A stretch of 64,000 bases of DNA, from contig JAEMWC010000010.1 in NCBI GenBank assembly GCA_016490735.1, positions 1,852,501 to 1,916,500 on the forward strand. Reading direction: 5' to 3'. Shown here piece by piece: positions 49,879 to 61,199 of this stretch. The position numbers and the translations under genes are program-made. The notes under the pieces were generated by a model. It did no database searches. It saw only the letters and a program-made list of their open reading frames with translations, and was not told the DNA's origin. This stretch comes from Pachyseris speciosa. Its lineage: Eukaryota; Cnidaria; Anthozoa; Scleractinia; Pachyseridae. Position 1 is the stretch's first letter. Each line of letters begins with the position of its first letter.

Positions 49879-51575
49879 TAACAACAATTCGGTGGACAGA
49901 TTGAAATGGACCAGTGAAATGAACAGAGATTTGTTGCAGTGCAAGAGAGAGGCTCAAAGGATGGTAGCATCGGATAATCCACCTAGAAACACAGACGGAC
50001 GGAAGAAACGGTACATGAAAGTACATGGTACATGGAAAAGGTTATGCGGGTTTAAATCTATCTTGTCAGAACCTGGGGGACCAAGAGGCTCAGGTGGAGA
50101 GAACATTGGGGAATGTTAGAGATGAAATTGTGACTAGTTTAGGACGTAGAGTAAATGAACGGATACAGGATGATTAATTTGTGATTCTAGAACCGATGTG
50201 AATGTTGAACAATCAAATCAAGAAATCGAAGCAGATTTGCATACGACCAGCTCACAAGTCCCAGGGGAAAAAGTTGAAACGATTGAATTAATTCAATTAG
50301 CGCTCCCGATTCCCGCATCGGCGACTCAGGACTCGGGAGAGTTTAAAGAGCGTTCCTACGATACGAGAACAAAGCAGAGGCCAAACAGTAAAGATATCGC
50401 GAATGTAGACACAGCTGTAAGGGGAATTATAGAAAAGAACTCCGTCCCAGACCCAGCGAAGAATCCTTTTGAGTTTTTATGGCTTGTGAATTGCATCGTG
50501 TACTCGGTGATTATTGCATTCTATATTTGCAAAGGATGGAAAAGACAGCAGGGATGGATGTTGGAAGGCTAAAGAGCAGTTTGAAGGCACAAGTTATTCG
50601 TGGAAAGCTATCCAAAGCTAAAGCATAAGTGGAGAGACTAAAATCAAATGGGAAAATCACAAAAGGGAGGAGGGAAAGAGGAATCGTGTACAGTTGATGA
50701 AAGAATGTGGAACACTTTCGATTGCAAGCCTAGTATCATACATGGAGAAAGAGAAATCAAAACTGAGAAAATTAAAACGAGGGTACAAGGGCAAGGTAAA
50801 ACAGGAAGAGGCAAGAAAGCTGAACAGTTTCATTTGGATGCTGCTCGAGTTTACTCGAACTTTAAGAAGATTATTGAGAAACAGGAGGGGCGTTAGAATC
50901 CTATATATGATGCGGGAATAAGGGATAATGGTAATGGTGAGCCGATGTTTGGAAGTGTGGAGGAGACGACGGAGTTTTGGAAGTCTTTATGGGAGTCTGA
51001 AGGGACTGGAAACACTTCAGTTGAGTGGCTTGAGGAAATTCGAAGCGCGATAAATGAAACGGTTCCTGAACCGTCTGATGAGGATTTTGAGCTGAGCACA
51101 GAGCAGGCGAACAGTGTGATGGCGAAGAAACGGAACTGGAGCGCGCCAGGCCCCGACCGAATTGTCAAGTTTTGGTGGAAAAAGGTGAATTATGTTCATG
51201 AGGGTGTTGCTAAGTCTTTTCAGGTTATAGCGCGCAGTGATCAGGAGGTACTTTATTGGTTTACAGAGGGGAAGACCTCGCTGATTCCAAAAGCGGGCGA
51301 GTTTTCTAGTGCAAACCAAAGCCCAATCACTTGTCTTAACACCATATACAAGTGGTTTAAGTCCTGTCTCTTGAGACCAGTAGATCAACATTTAAATGAG
51401 AACGGGCTGATGTAAGGAGAGCAGCGAGGCGCCATGGCGACGTGTAGTGCGACAATTGATAATTATAGACCGTATGGTCTGTCAGGACAGTCAGAGAGTG
51501 CATCGCAATCTGAGTATGGCTTGGATAGACGTAAGAAAAGCGTATGACTGTGTGGATCACCGTTGGCAGGCAAAT
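49720..51575 (+). pseudogene. R2/NeSL-like LINE fragment
   Basis: Starts after an (AAT/ACA)-rich stretch (49,810-49,885) with VDRLKWTSEMNRDLLQCKRE. Frame-shifted relics run to 50,900. The RT entry is best kept at 50,945-51,415: KKRNWSAPGPDRIVKFWWKK, WFTEGKTSLIPKAGEFSSAN, SPITCLNTIYKWFKSCLL. After a stop at 51,413 follow QRGAMATCSATIDN and MAWIDVRKAYDCVDHRW, RT motif A with the catalytic Asp. The element breaks off at a (GA)n run. The words NWSAPGPDRI and IPK.G...S..N.RPI are typical of LINEs with restriction-like endonuclease (R2/NeSL group), which is inferred. Confidence 0.75.
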
Positions 51576-51576
51576 A

Positions 51577-51622
<46 letters not shown>
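51577..51622 (+). repeat. (GA)n microsatellite
   Basis: About 23 GA units, truncating the LINE on its left. Confidence 0.9.
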
Positions 51623-51627
<5 letters not shown>

Positions 51628-51669
51628 AAAAGGGATATGTATTAAAGATTTCTGACTGAAAACAAAAGC

Positions 51670-51827
51670 AATAGGCCAGTTTCGAATTGTAGGAGGACAA
51701 AAGAACCAAGTCGAGGTTCAGGGGAATAGTTTGCATTTTCTTTTGTCAAAACAAAGGAAAATGCAAATTATTCCCTTGAACCTCGACTTGGTTCTTTTGT
51801 TCTCCTACAATTCGAAACTAGCCTATT
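51670..51827. mobile_element. 158-bp near-perfect hairpin MITE
   Basis: Left arm AATAGGCCAGTTTCGAATTG ... GAACCAAGTCGAGGTTCA; the right arm is its reverse complement with few mismatches, ending AATTCGAAACTAGCCTATT. Arms of about 75 bp with a ~6-base centre. Foldback MITE with no coding capacity. Confidence 0.88.
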
Positions 51828-51844
51828 TAACAAAATAACGACAC

Positions 51845-51905
51845 CACGTCCGTGGTGATGCTCATCACCCGAGGTCGACTCCTGCCATTGGTACCTCATT
51901 TTCTT
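51845..51905 (+). repeat. tRNA-like SINE head fragment
   Basis: Box-B-like GAGGTCGACTCC followed by TGCCATTGGTACC and a T/C-rich stretch, like the SINEs at 46,478 and 47,365. Box A is degenerate and the body is missing. Confidence 0.45.
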
Positions 51906-51964
51906 TTTGCGTTTCGCTTTTTCTTCTTTTATTATTTCTTTTGAAAGTGTATTATTAAGTGTTA

Positions 51965-52440
51965 ATACTCTTTTTCACGTGTTGGAGCAAAAGTGTGGAA
52001 TGGGATACCTGAAAGAATAAAAAAGTTGCCAAAAAAAATAGTTTTAAGAAAGAAATGAAAAGAGTATTATTTGATATTTTGAGAACTGAAGATAGCTACA
52101 TTGAAATCGATAAAATAATATTTGATCTAAAGAATCATTAGAGAAGACACAAGTGCAAGTACTTTTATTATCTTAGTATCTCAAGCTCTCCCTCTCTCTT
52201 TTCTTTCGTTTTGTTTTTTGTCGCTGTTGTTGTTGTTTTTTTAATCTCGCACAAATACACTTATCTTTTTTTTTTCTCTTTTTTAATCCTGTACTGTAAT
52301 ATATTTGCCTCTGTTTCAATAGACTGGCCTGCCACGATTAGCTAAGCTACCTGTAGGTCAGTCTAAATTGTAATATTTATATCCATCACTTTATTTTTAA
52401 TAATGAAACCTTATGAAACCTTTATGAAACTTTAATTCAA
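51965..52440 (+). pseudogene. CR1/jockey-like LINE 3' end
   Basis: The C-terminal codons VWNGIPERIKKL, then frame-kept RVLFDILRTEDSYIEIDKII and FDLKNH stop (52,141). VWN.IP..I...........FK..(K)..L is the usual end of CR1/jockey-group ORF2. The 3' untranslated region contains ACTGGCCTGCCACGATTAGC and ends in short ATGAAACCTT repeats at about 52,400-52,435, a CR1-style tail. The element is truncated on the 5' side by the SINE-like fragment. Confidence 0.75.
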
Positions 52441-53470
52441 GTGCAACAAGAGACTGGTAAATATAAATATTGATTTGTTAAGAAAAACGCAAAGTAGTGG
52501 CTAAATTGCAACTGACGGAACAATTTTAGTCCCTAAAGAGAAACGTTTAGTCTCAAAACCGCCGGCTCCATACGGGTACCATTTCGACTCTTTATGACTA
52601 TCTTCAGGCAATGAAATTTGCAACCCGGCAATTTACTTACCAATTACAGAACTACTTCCTTCTTCCTGTTGAGTATGTGAGTGATGCTCAGTTTCAAGGT
52701 TTCAATTACAGAACTACTTCCTTCTTCCTGTTGAGGATGTGAGTGATGCTCAGTTTCAAGGTTTATGTCTATTGAAAACAAAAGCATTACATGTACTTTT
52801 AAATAGAACACAGCCGGAGAGATATCTAAAGGCAAATTAGAATAATTTATTGACAACCCAAATTCTTGCCAGTGCGTTTGTTTATCTCTCGCACATTTAG
52901 CGGCGAGCTAGTCTCTCCCTCAAGGTTTTCTATTGAAAACAAAGCAATAGCAGGACTCGAAATTAAAAATAAATGTTCAGTTAATTTCGCTTGCTTACGA
53001 AAAGTTCGTTAAAAATTCGCTACTTTCAGTGGCAAAACTAATCATTAACCACAGTTAATAATAAAATGACTTTAATTACAAATGATTAACGAGACTAAGA
53101 TTTATTCCTTAGCATCTTTCGCCTCGTCGCTAACGACGTCTACTGATAGTATTCCTATGCGGACTTATTCAATCCTGCTTGTGGAGTTAACACAAAACGA
53201 AATTCATATCTGCATATCACTTGAAGCTACTGAAGTTACATAGGGGTCACGGTGTTTGTGGTTAACTTTCATTTACAACAAAAGTATCACTGTTGCTAAT
53301 TAAAAATAAATCACAGTCAGAAAACCATTTTGATACACAAAGGCTCAGTGTTTACATTTAACTTTTGTTTCTGAAATGTTATATCCTTTCTTTACTTGTG
53401 GTTCTTCGGGAAAGATCCCAGTGGAAAAGACGTTGAACCCGACTCATCATGTGGTTTGCAGGCCTAGGAA
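52440..53470. other. non-coding, with a 62-bp tandem duplication
   Basis: No gene. Near 52,640-52,765 the stretch TTACAGAACTACTTCCTTCT ... GATGCTCAGTTTCAAGG occurs twice in tandem. 52,440-52,660 resembles 25,640-25,870, so this is another paralogous copy of that segment. Confidence 0.5.
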
Positions 53471-53499
53471 CGCTCATAAACACGTGAATACCTGTTCTT

Positions 53500-53880
53500 T
53501 AATCTAGTTGTATTAAGGTTAAAACAGTTTTGAGGTTGATTCGTCTATGATAGCGTTTCTTAGGACCTTGATAAAGTTTAGCGTGGAGCCCTTAAGAGTT
53601 AAAGGACGACACACACGTTGTCTGCAGCTAGGTTCTTTTCCTGCTGTTTAATCATCAGCGTTAAGAGTTCCGCTTGGGGCTCTGTGACAGATCTGGTCCA
53701 GGGCGGTCCGGAATGTTTAGTCGAACCTGATGTGTGGTTTGGGCCTATACTGCAGTCCCAAGGCACACGTGGATTTCTTCGCGTGTTCTCGTATGACTTG
53801 TAGCGACCGCTTGCTCTTAACTCGTCTGGTTTCCAGTGTAGTAGTAGGCAATTCATGATGGTTTTGAGCCCCTCTGGATG
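53500..53880 (-). pseudogene. PLE-associated upstream ORF, copy D
   Basis: Degenerate match to 26,130-26,600 and 48,740-49,260 (TTAAGAGTTCCGCTTGGG, TGACTTGTAGCGACCGCTTG). Frames are broken. It lies left of a Y-unit relative, the same neighbourhood as copy C. Confidence 0.5.
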
Positions 53881-54049
53881 TTCAGTTCGTTGTTGTTGTT
53901 GTTTTTGTTGTTGTTTTTTTGTATTTTGATGGTTTCCTCTCCTAGTTCCTCCCACCCTTCTGGCTAAATGACGTAAATGCCTTGTTTTTCGTGTATTTCA
54001 GCACTTTTCCTTTAAAATCTAACCAAGATTTCATTCAATCTAAAAATGT

Positions 54050-54500
54050 AAAATATTGACGTCCTTGGTCCAGTAAATCTTTGAAATCTTTTTGATGATT
54101 TTTGACTTAGCCCTCCAAACAAGTTCACTTGATAAATCATGGACACTGCTGCTTCTGGTGCCGAGCTGGTTTCTGGGTGATTCCAAACAGAATGGTTTCT
54201 CTTGGCATCATATTCATAGCAAGGTGACTGGTTTAGTTAACTGGACAATTTATAGGAGAGCCCAGTATTTGATTGACACAAAGGAATATTTGAAGATGAT
54301 TGGTTTAGTTAAATGGAGCGTTATATTGTTATACTGCGTAACGTCGTCAGCATTGACGTCCCTTTTTGCATCATCGAAACTGCTTTGCAGATGGATGTAT
54401 TTAACTGTGGCAATTGTGTCAGTGGTATTGATGACATTTGGTCGTTAAAGTTGGTCGTCAACAGTCGAATTAAGACTCAAATCAAATTTCCAAATTAAAA
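54050..54500 (-). repeat. Y-unit relative
   Basis: Shares TTTGACTTAG ... TTCACTTGAT, ATGGACACTGCTGC, GAGCTGGTTTCTGG and AAGGTGACTGGTTTAGTTAA with the 945-bp array and with 31,790-32,340. One shortened block Y is recognisable on the minus strand (about 54,325-54,440), lacking its C-terminal half. Confidence 0.6.
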
Positions 54501-57000
54501 AATTACATTAGCTGCTGATTGACTGCAGTCTTGTACCCAGGCCTTAACAACAGGCCCGGGCTATCTGTATAAAAAGACGTGTATCAGTTGCAAAATTCAG
54601 TCGTCAAACTTAAGGGAGTGTTCGTTATTGAGATAGGGCCAAGGGGGTTTGGATTTTAAAGGAAAACCGAATAAAGAATGGTATTGTTAGTATTATGTTT
54701 TAAGGGGTTTCACTTCAAACATTGTCAAAAAGTAGGGGACTACGGTGGGAGACAACTGCTTCTCCGTTCCTCTCGAGCATTTGAGTTATGCTCTGTTTCA
54801 AGGTTGATTTCTACTGGAATAAAAGTGTTACATATAGTTCCAAATATAACAGAACCGCAGAGATAACTATGAGCAAATTACAATCTTGCAACATCTTCAG
54901 TGAAACGTTCTTCGCCTTTTCCGAAGTTGGTCATCTTTTCCCTCATCCGCACACTTTCCTCACACTTTTACCAGTTTTACGTTTGGCAGTGAAATATGAG
55001 AAAGTTTTTTTCACTCTCTAATGCGAGTGTACTCCGGTTTGCCCCTCTGATTCAACTGAAATCAACGTTGTTAATGGTGTGAGTGAGGCTTCTGGAGGCC
55101 TGCTCACTGGTTTAAAGGGGGACGCTCACGTGCTTGGAGTCCTCAGCTGATATAACAACAACAACAACAACTTTATTGCACATGGAAAAGTTTACAAGTA
55201 ATAAATTAAAGTAAACTAAAAAGGAAAAAGTAACTATTTCACACAATCCGCAGTTAGCTTAAGCTGATCGAGGCGACAGATAAAGTGGAGAAAATGTAAA
55301 CTAGTGGTAATAATAATTTTACAAAGAGAACAAAATTCGATACCCTACACGGCGTAATCATTTGCTAAAGTATTTAAATTTATTAAATACATCTATATTG
55401 AAGAACCTGGGTGTTATTATTGAACTTAAGTGTCGACGTCAACATAATCATCCTTAATATGACTGTGTCCCGTTCTTCGGAGGGCTCGACTGTTCTTCAC
55501 AGAACACTTTAGGCCTCGCAGACTGTCCTTACGGCTTATGCCCAACGACGAAAGGTAGTATCTGTAGACCTTGGACCGAAGCCTCGACGAAGACCCAGTC
55601 GTCAAGATTTACCACCTGTTTTGTGTGAGTAAGCCTATAAATTCCTCCCCTCGCATTAATCATGGCTAGGTTTCTCACGTTTTAATGTTAATAGGTTTCG
55701 GCTTTTGCCTCATCCGCTTACTTTCCTCACACTTTTACCAGTTTTACGCTTGCCAGTGAAATATGAGAGAGTTTTTTTCACTCTCTAATGCGAGTGTACT
55801 TCGGTTTGCCCCTCTTCTCAAAACAAAACGTAAAACGAAAAACCCAACTCGATCTGCATCTAGAGGACAACACGTTAAAACACCCTTGTTAAAAAAGTTG
55901 ATTTATTTGCTTTATTTTTATTCAGTGTGGGAGGTAGGAAAATATGGTTTCCATCCCCAGCAAAACTGAAGAAAGGGTTCTGCTCAGCCAAACAGGCGAG
56001 GACGACGGCATTAAAATAGTAGACGAAAGTTGCAAGTGCGACAAGATAATGATCAACATAACATTGATTTAGAAATTTCAGTCACTAGAGAGAAGTTAAC
56101 GGCCACAATTTCGACCCCTTATGCCGATCCTCAGGCTATAATTGGAACCAATTTACTTACCATTTGCACAACTGCTTCCCTGTGAATACGATGCCCGTCC
56201 GTCCTCGCGGAAGAGTTTTACTCCTCTTCGGTCCTTGTTCGATGAATGTTGTGTGGTAGATGTTTGGCGTCATTTAAATTCAGATACGCGAGCTTTTGCA
56301 TGGACTCGGAGACAAAGTTCTTTGTCCTCGCGAATATACGTCTCTGGTTGTCCTTTGTCGTGGCCGTATTGATGACGGTGTTGTTTCCCTGATGATGGAT
56401 ATCGTTCAGGGGTTTCATCGAAAACCTGATAAATTGCGCATTAGAGAAATGAGGATGGGTCACCCCAATGCATGTGCAGGTTGTTGCAGGTTGTTGGGGA
56501 CACAGTGTTAAACAGTTTCATCTAAAGAAGTTTAACTCTGCAATGTTTTCCTGACAAAAGTTCACAGCTCTACAAAACAGGGTGAAAAGTAGGAACCAAG
56601 CTGTGCAACCCCTAGACTTTCAAATCTACTTCCTACTACATTTTGGTGTATCTCCAGTGTGAATACTTTCCAAGGTAGACTTATAAGTAGGCTGGGTAAG
56701 CAGAGATCCATTAAAAATTTATGCCCTGTCGCCTGAACAAGACATTGATTATAAGCCAGCTAGCCACTTTGGTTTATGAATGTCCTTAAAATCCTTAGCT
56801 ATCCAAGTTTTGACGACAGAATCATTGAGATAGTATTATATGACAAGACCGTTACTTGGCCCTTCGGGGAGCGGAAGAGTCAATACTTTTGAATTTTTGT
56901 TAGTAAATAAAATCACTAAATGACAGTGTATTTTAGTGTTTCTTACTGGAAACGGCTTCTCAAAATACTTATAGGTGGCTCACTTAAGTTTTTTTTTTTA
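54500..57000. other. paralogous decayed region with LINE tail
   Basis: Diverged copies of segments at 31,270-32,640. At 55,145-55,440 a reverse-oriented LINE 3' tail ((AAC)n then TTTATTGCACATGG) interrupts the paralogous sequence, which is continuous at 31,310-31,330 (GATATAACTGTGTCCTG). No gene is supported. Open frames at 55,763-55,969 and 56,142-56,372 lack motifs. Confidence 0.5.
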
Positions 57001-57002
57001 AT

Positions 57003-57840
57003 TTGGGGTGCTCACCCAAGTATTTTAACGTAACTTTTGAGGAGACCTGTGTGCTATTAAGCGATAGCTCATTGAACATGGATCGATGAGCAGCAAAAAT
57101 ACTCGGGCTTGCTACCTTAAAAATGCTCTTCTGTGAAATAAAAGTGTTACCTCTCCAGCCACAATCTTTTCAAGCTTCTCAATAAATAGTATTTCCTTTA
57201 CATTGCAGGAGGAAACTCTAAAATGTGGTTGCCAGTTTGAGAAATAATAGTGTAGATTTCATATTATTGAATTAATGCAATCAAATAGGGTGGGCACTTT
57301 GTGTCTCGCGATCCTTACGCAGTCCGAGTATAATTAAGAACAGAAAGTTGCTTCTAACTCCATTATGAAATTAATCAGCGTCTTATAAGGCTGAAACAGG
57401 ACGCAACGATCAGGAATGCTAACAATAATACCATTTTTAATCCTGTATTCCTTAAAAATCAAACAGTGTCAAACATTGTCAACTAGTAGGGAGCTACAGT
57501 GGGAGAACTTAGGTCTCTGATAACAATTTTCTCCAGTGGATGTTGTTAAAACGATACGGAAATCCCTGTCTCTCTCGTTGTCATGGCTTTATGAGGTGGC
57601 TTAACTCCTCAAACCAGTTCTCTTTATCAGAATTGCAAAGAAAAAGGAAACAGACAGATAAGAGAGATACAAATAAAAAGGGATTTGTTCACCCATGTAT
57701 TTTGACGTAACTTTTGAGGAGACCTGTGTACTAGTAAGCGATAGCTCATTGAACATGGATCGATGAACAGCAAAAGTACTCAGGCTTGCTACCTTAAAAA
57801 TGCTCTTCTATGAAATGTTACTGTTACCTCTCCAGTGGAT
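57003..57840. repeat. duplicated 'CACCCATGTATT' units and block X
   Basis: Two copies (57,003-57,165 and 57,690-57,837) of the unit also present at 32,926-33,070, with a block X (57,525-57,650, minus: SDKENWFEE) in between. Same order as at 32,735-33,340. Confidence 0.65.
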
Positions 57841-57844
57841 GTTG

Positions 57845-58470
57845 TTAAACCGATATGGAAATCCCTGTCTCTTTCGTTACGCAAAATCCAAAGTGACAAC
57901 TAAAGTGTAACGCGACTAAATGAAACCGGATAGTAGATAATAGTGCACAAAGGAAACTAATATGAGAAATGTACAATACAGTAGGTGTTTCAAAGTAACA
58001 GCTTCTCAGTCTACTTGTTCGTGGTTTCGCACCATTATAAATGGTAACGGCGTCAGAGTTGCATTCTGTTTCGACATTATTAAAACTTCCCTGCGGATAG
58101 ATGTACTTTACGGTCACTATTGATTCCGTAGTGTTTATGACCCTGCAGGGCCATTTTGAAATCCTTTGCTCTTTTACTAAACCGAGATCCATCCTTTTTA
58201 AGTTTCTTCTGAGCTGATCGTCAACAGTCTGATCAACTAAAGATTCCACTTGGCGACCATCCCTCCTCCTCCTCCTCCTCCTCCTCCTCCTCCTCCTCTC
58301 TTCTTCTTCTTCTTCTGACGCTTCTTCTGACGCAGTGGAAATGTCGTCTGGACAGTGAATGGTCAGTTTACGATAGCGATGAGAAGAGGCTAACGTAAAC
58401 AAGAGTAATTTAGAGGGACTTACCTCCCTGATTCCCACCAACAATGTACGCTGGAGGGGACGGCGCAAGC
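57845..58470 (-). CDS. NTPase-family gene copy 2: C-terminal exons, open frame of 207 codons
   Basis: Minus-strand open frame, but splice signals suggest two or three exons. The first part RRPLQRTLLVGIRE ends at GGGAG/GTAAGT (about 58,420). An acceptor TTTACGTTAG follows (about 58,391). Then come SSHRYRKLTIHCPDDISTAS, an acidic run (EEASEEEEEE) and a run of 12 Arg from a TCC microsatellite. After that are SLVDQTVDDQLRRNLKRMDL and the block-Y pattern KWPCRVINTTESIVTVKYIY, FNNVETECNSDAVTIYNG. No stops interrupt block Y here, unlike copy 1. Function unknown. The charged linker next to a conserved small block suggests a nuclear or nucleic-acid-linked role, an inference only. Confidence 0.55.
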
Positions 58471-58719
58471 TGGCAATTGGCTGGAACTATGATCGGGTGT
58501 TTGGAAAAGCTCTTCCTCGTCACTACTGTCGCCAGCCAGGGAATATGTTCAATTTGTGGCATGAGTTGCAGCAAATGTGTAACTAACACCTCATCATTTT
58601 TTGCGAGGTAGACCGTGCTCTATGGAAATCAAATCAAGAGTGGAGTGGCCTTGAAAGTGTAATAACGCAGCCTGCGTTCCATTGCGGGTTGATCTTCAGG
58701 TTTAAACTACAATTTTGAC

Positions 58720-59600
58720 CGCGGTTTATGAACGATCTGGGTGTTTGATACTTGATATCACATGCCGTGAAGCCGCCTTACTTCAAACTTTTCCAATCGT
58801 CGATGTCCATGGTCGACGTGGACGCTTCATCTATGAAAATCCCCTCGGTAGTCTTTGTAATCATGGCCTTGTGTTAAAGACCCTCTGTTTGGTTATCGTA
58901 GCTATGTTGGAATGATGGATAAGGCCGAGGAAGGAATGGAAAAGGATGGTTTTGCCTCTGTTGGCATCACCGATCAGACATGGGAGCCTCTCCCTGAGGC
59001 GTTTTTTTATTGAATGGGAAAGGCTTTTTCCAAAATTTCTCTGAAGTATTTTCAGTTCGGACACTTTTTGTGCGTCGTATCTGCTAAAAGCACGCGAAGT
59101 AACCATGCCAACCTTTTCGTCTGAGATGGGGCTCTCTAGGAAGTCTCTGTCCTTATAATCAACAAGCAATAACCAGCATCCACTTCAGTAAGGTTGTAAT
59201 CGATGGAAATTGGTCATATCACTTCGCAGTCGGGCTCGAAAAGTATTCCAATCACCTTTTTCATGTCCCTGAGTAACCTCGCTTTAAAAAATTCGTTTGT
59301 CGCCAAATAATAGACAATATTCGTATTCTCGGTATTGAACTGGATCTAGCATGAAGTGGAGGCTCTTGCGGGGAAATACATTTACATATGAAAAGATTCC
59401 CCCGCAAGAGCCTCCACTTCATGCTAGATCCAGTTCAATACCAAGAATACGAATAATGTCTATTAGCAAACGCTCGCACCTCGCACATGTATGCGTATTT
59501 GAACTTGGCTGCTGGGACGTTTCTGTAAATTTTACCACGGAATAAGGCGTACTCCATTTTCTTCATGGCGGTATTCCAATTTAGTTCTTCAGATCGGTCA
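58720..59600 (-). pseudogene. NTPase-family exons C-D, copy 2
   Basis: C part: FFKARLLRDMKKVIGILFEP on the minus strand. D part: RLRERLPCLIGDANRGKTIL with Walker A GDANRGKT, then LGLIHHSNIATITKQRVFN. The frame then breaks; a Walker-B-like FIDEAS-type stretch is shifted near 58,840, and motif C is lost. An inverted duplication (59,305-59,470) disrupts exon C. This copy cannot give a full protein. Confidence 0.62.
59305..59470. repeat. inverted duplication forming a long hairpin
   Basis: GAACTGGATCTAGCATGAAG and TGGAGGCTCTTGCGGGG (59,337-59,374) are repeated as the exact reverse complement at 59,399-59,436. Weaker pairing continues outward (AATAATAGACAATATTCGTA against its complement). Arms of about 70 bp with a ~24-base loop. 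Confidence 0.9.
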
Positions 59601-59808
59601 GTTTATCAGACAATTAGTCACTTTCGTCAAAACCGTCATCCTCTTCGTTTCCTTTCTTTTTTCCTCGTTTTTTTTTCTTTCGGCTTTGAGCACTGACTGC
59701 TCCAAAGAATTATGCTTCATTTTTTATTCCTGTGGAGAGAAAAAAATAAGTAGACTCTCAAGCAAAGTCGTGTCCTTTATAATAGCAAATAAGAACCCAT
59801 CAACTTAC

Positions 59809-60133
59809 CAGAAATTGCCTTTTCACAAGTATCTCTGGTTTTGCATACATCCTTCCAGGCTCTTTGATTTCCTACTTCAGTGACAAGCTTTGCAGCCTCA
59901 AGCTTTTTTACTATCACCCGTAGAATTGCGTTGATTGACGAATTTACAAGGCACACTCTGGCAGCCGCGTTTTCCGTACTGAAATCACCAACATCTTCAA
60001 AGTCAGTATCCCCCACCAACGTTTCCATTTCATCTCGAAAGCATTGCTCGAAGGACAAATTGACCAGTTCCTGTTCTTGTGGTCTTTCAGTACCTTGCAT
60101 AGTCTGTTCAGCGCAACTGACTCTTTTCCTTCA
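59809..60133 (-). CDS. NTPase-family exon B, copy 2 (splice sites intact)
   Basis: Bounded by an acceptor (TTTTACACTTAG, AG at 60,134-60,135) and a donor (TTCTG/GTAAGT, GT at 59,807-59,808). The open frame has QEQELVNLSFEQCFRDEMET, VGDFSTENAAARVCLVNSSI, NAILRVIVKKLEAAKLVTEV and WKDVCKTRDTCEKAISG. Near the 5' end the frame LKDHKN needs a shift to join, so an indel may exist there. Cys residues are partly conserved with copies 1 and B'. No known motif. Confidence 0.6.
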
Positions 60134-60139
60134 TAGCAG

Positions 60140-60430
60140 GGTAACTAAGTGTAAAATTGTTCAACGAAAATGTACTTACTGTATGCAACTGTATTGCCTG
60201 AAAGCTCGTTCTATATCCTTTAGGTGACCTACTTCTTAATTATTTCTTGATTTATTTCTCTTATGTAATAGTCAGGTTTCCATTGACGCAGCGCTATAAT
60301 CAAACAATAGAATAAATGACGTTTCCATGTCCTTCTCGAAAGGCTTAGGTCTGATCAGATTCGTAACTGGCTAACATTAAAATATAATGTACCTGATTTG
60401 CCATGGTTTCCACGCCGCAATCTGAAAGAG
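60140..60430. other. probable intron of NTPase-family copy 2
   Basis: AT-rich sequence between exon A and exon B copies. Nothing else seen. Confidence 0.35.
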
Positions 60431-60640
60431 AACGGTGAATGTAGATGGGATTTGCGGGGGCACCGTTTTTGTAGTTAGCGCTATCCAGTAGTTAATTGTA
60501 GGACGCAATTTTTCATCTATAAGGGGCGGATGGTTTGAAAGCCATTCTTGATTAGTAGTGATGGCAACTTAACTTGGAGTTGTTTCTTCGTCATTGCTTC
60601 CACCGCTTTTTTTCCTCGCCTTCTATTGCGGCCTTCTGCA
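60430..60640 (-). pseudogene. NTPase-family exon A, copy 2 (partial)
   Basis: Minus strand: NQEWLSNHPPLIDEKLRPTI then NYWIALTTKTVPPQIPSTF, matching exon A of copy 1 (NHAFIINEKTRQGASYWIAL). One stop follows DEETTPS, and the N-terminal part is diverged. Confidence 0.5.
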
Positions 60641-60782
60641 TTTTATTGCGCTGAAGAAAAATACCACGCTCTTTATTCCTGTGAAAAGTATACAACAAGA
60701 ATGAAATTTATAAGCAATTGGACCTCTCGTCTATTGAAGAACTTCGAGCGTACAATAGAAACAAATAGAAACGAATGCTTAC

Positions 60783-61050
60783 CGTGAATTGCCTCGTCTC
60801 AAGCTTCCCTCGTCTTACATACCTAATTCCATGCTCTTTGCAAGCCTCCTTCGTTGATTTTACAAAAGCATTTTGCACTAACTATGCTACATTTTCCTGC
60901 GACGATAAATCTTACGTAGCATTATGCTGCACACTTAATTGCCTGACTGCTTATCTGTCGACACGGATGTCTCGTGCTTGACATTTTACAACTGATTTGG
61001 CTGGAATCGAGTGCTTTGTTTTATGAGAAACGCACTTGTCATATCCCGGA
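60783..61050 (-). pseudogene. NTPase-family exon B' with intact donor
   Basis: Minus strand: MSSTRHPCRQISSQAIKCAA, one stop, then KCSIVSAKCFCKINEGG and WN.VCKTRE. It ends at CACG/GTAAGC (GT at 60,781-60,782). Corresponds to the second half of exon B (QRAWKDVCKTRD). Confidence 0.5.
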
Positions 61051-61199
61051 AAATAAATTTGAAAGTCACACCAAAACTCAAGGGATGCCAAAAAGTGTAC
61101 AATGTTGGATTGCAGCTGTGAGACTTTTGGCAGGCTCTTAAATTCGTAGGTAGTGAGTGTCTGTCCATTGCAGGCTGGTCCAAAGGGCCAAATTTGAGT

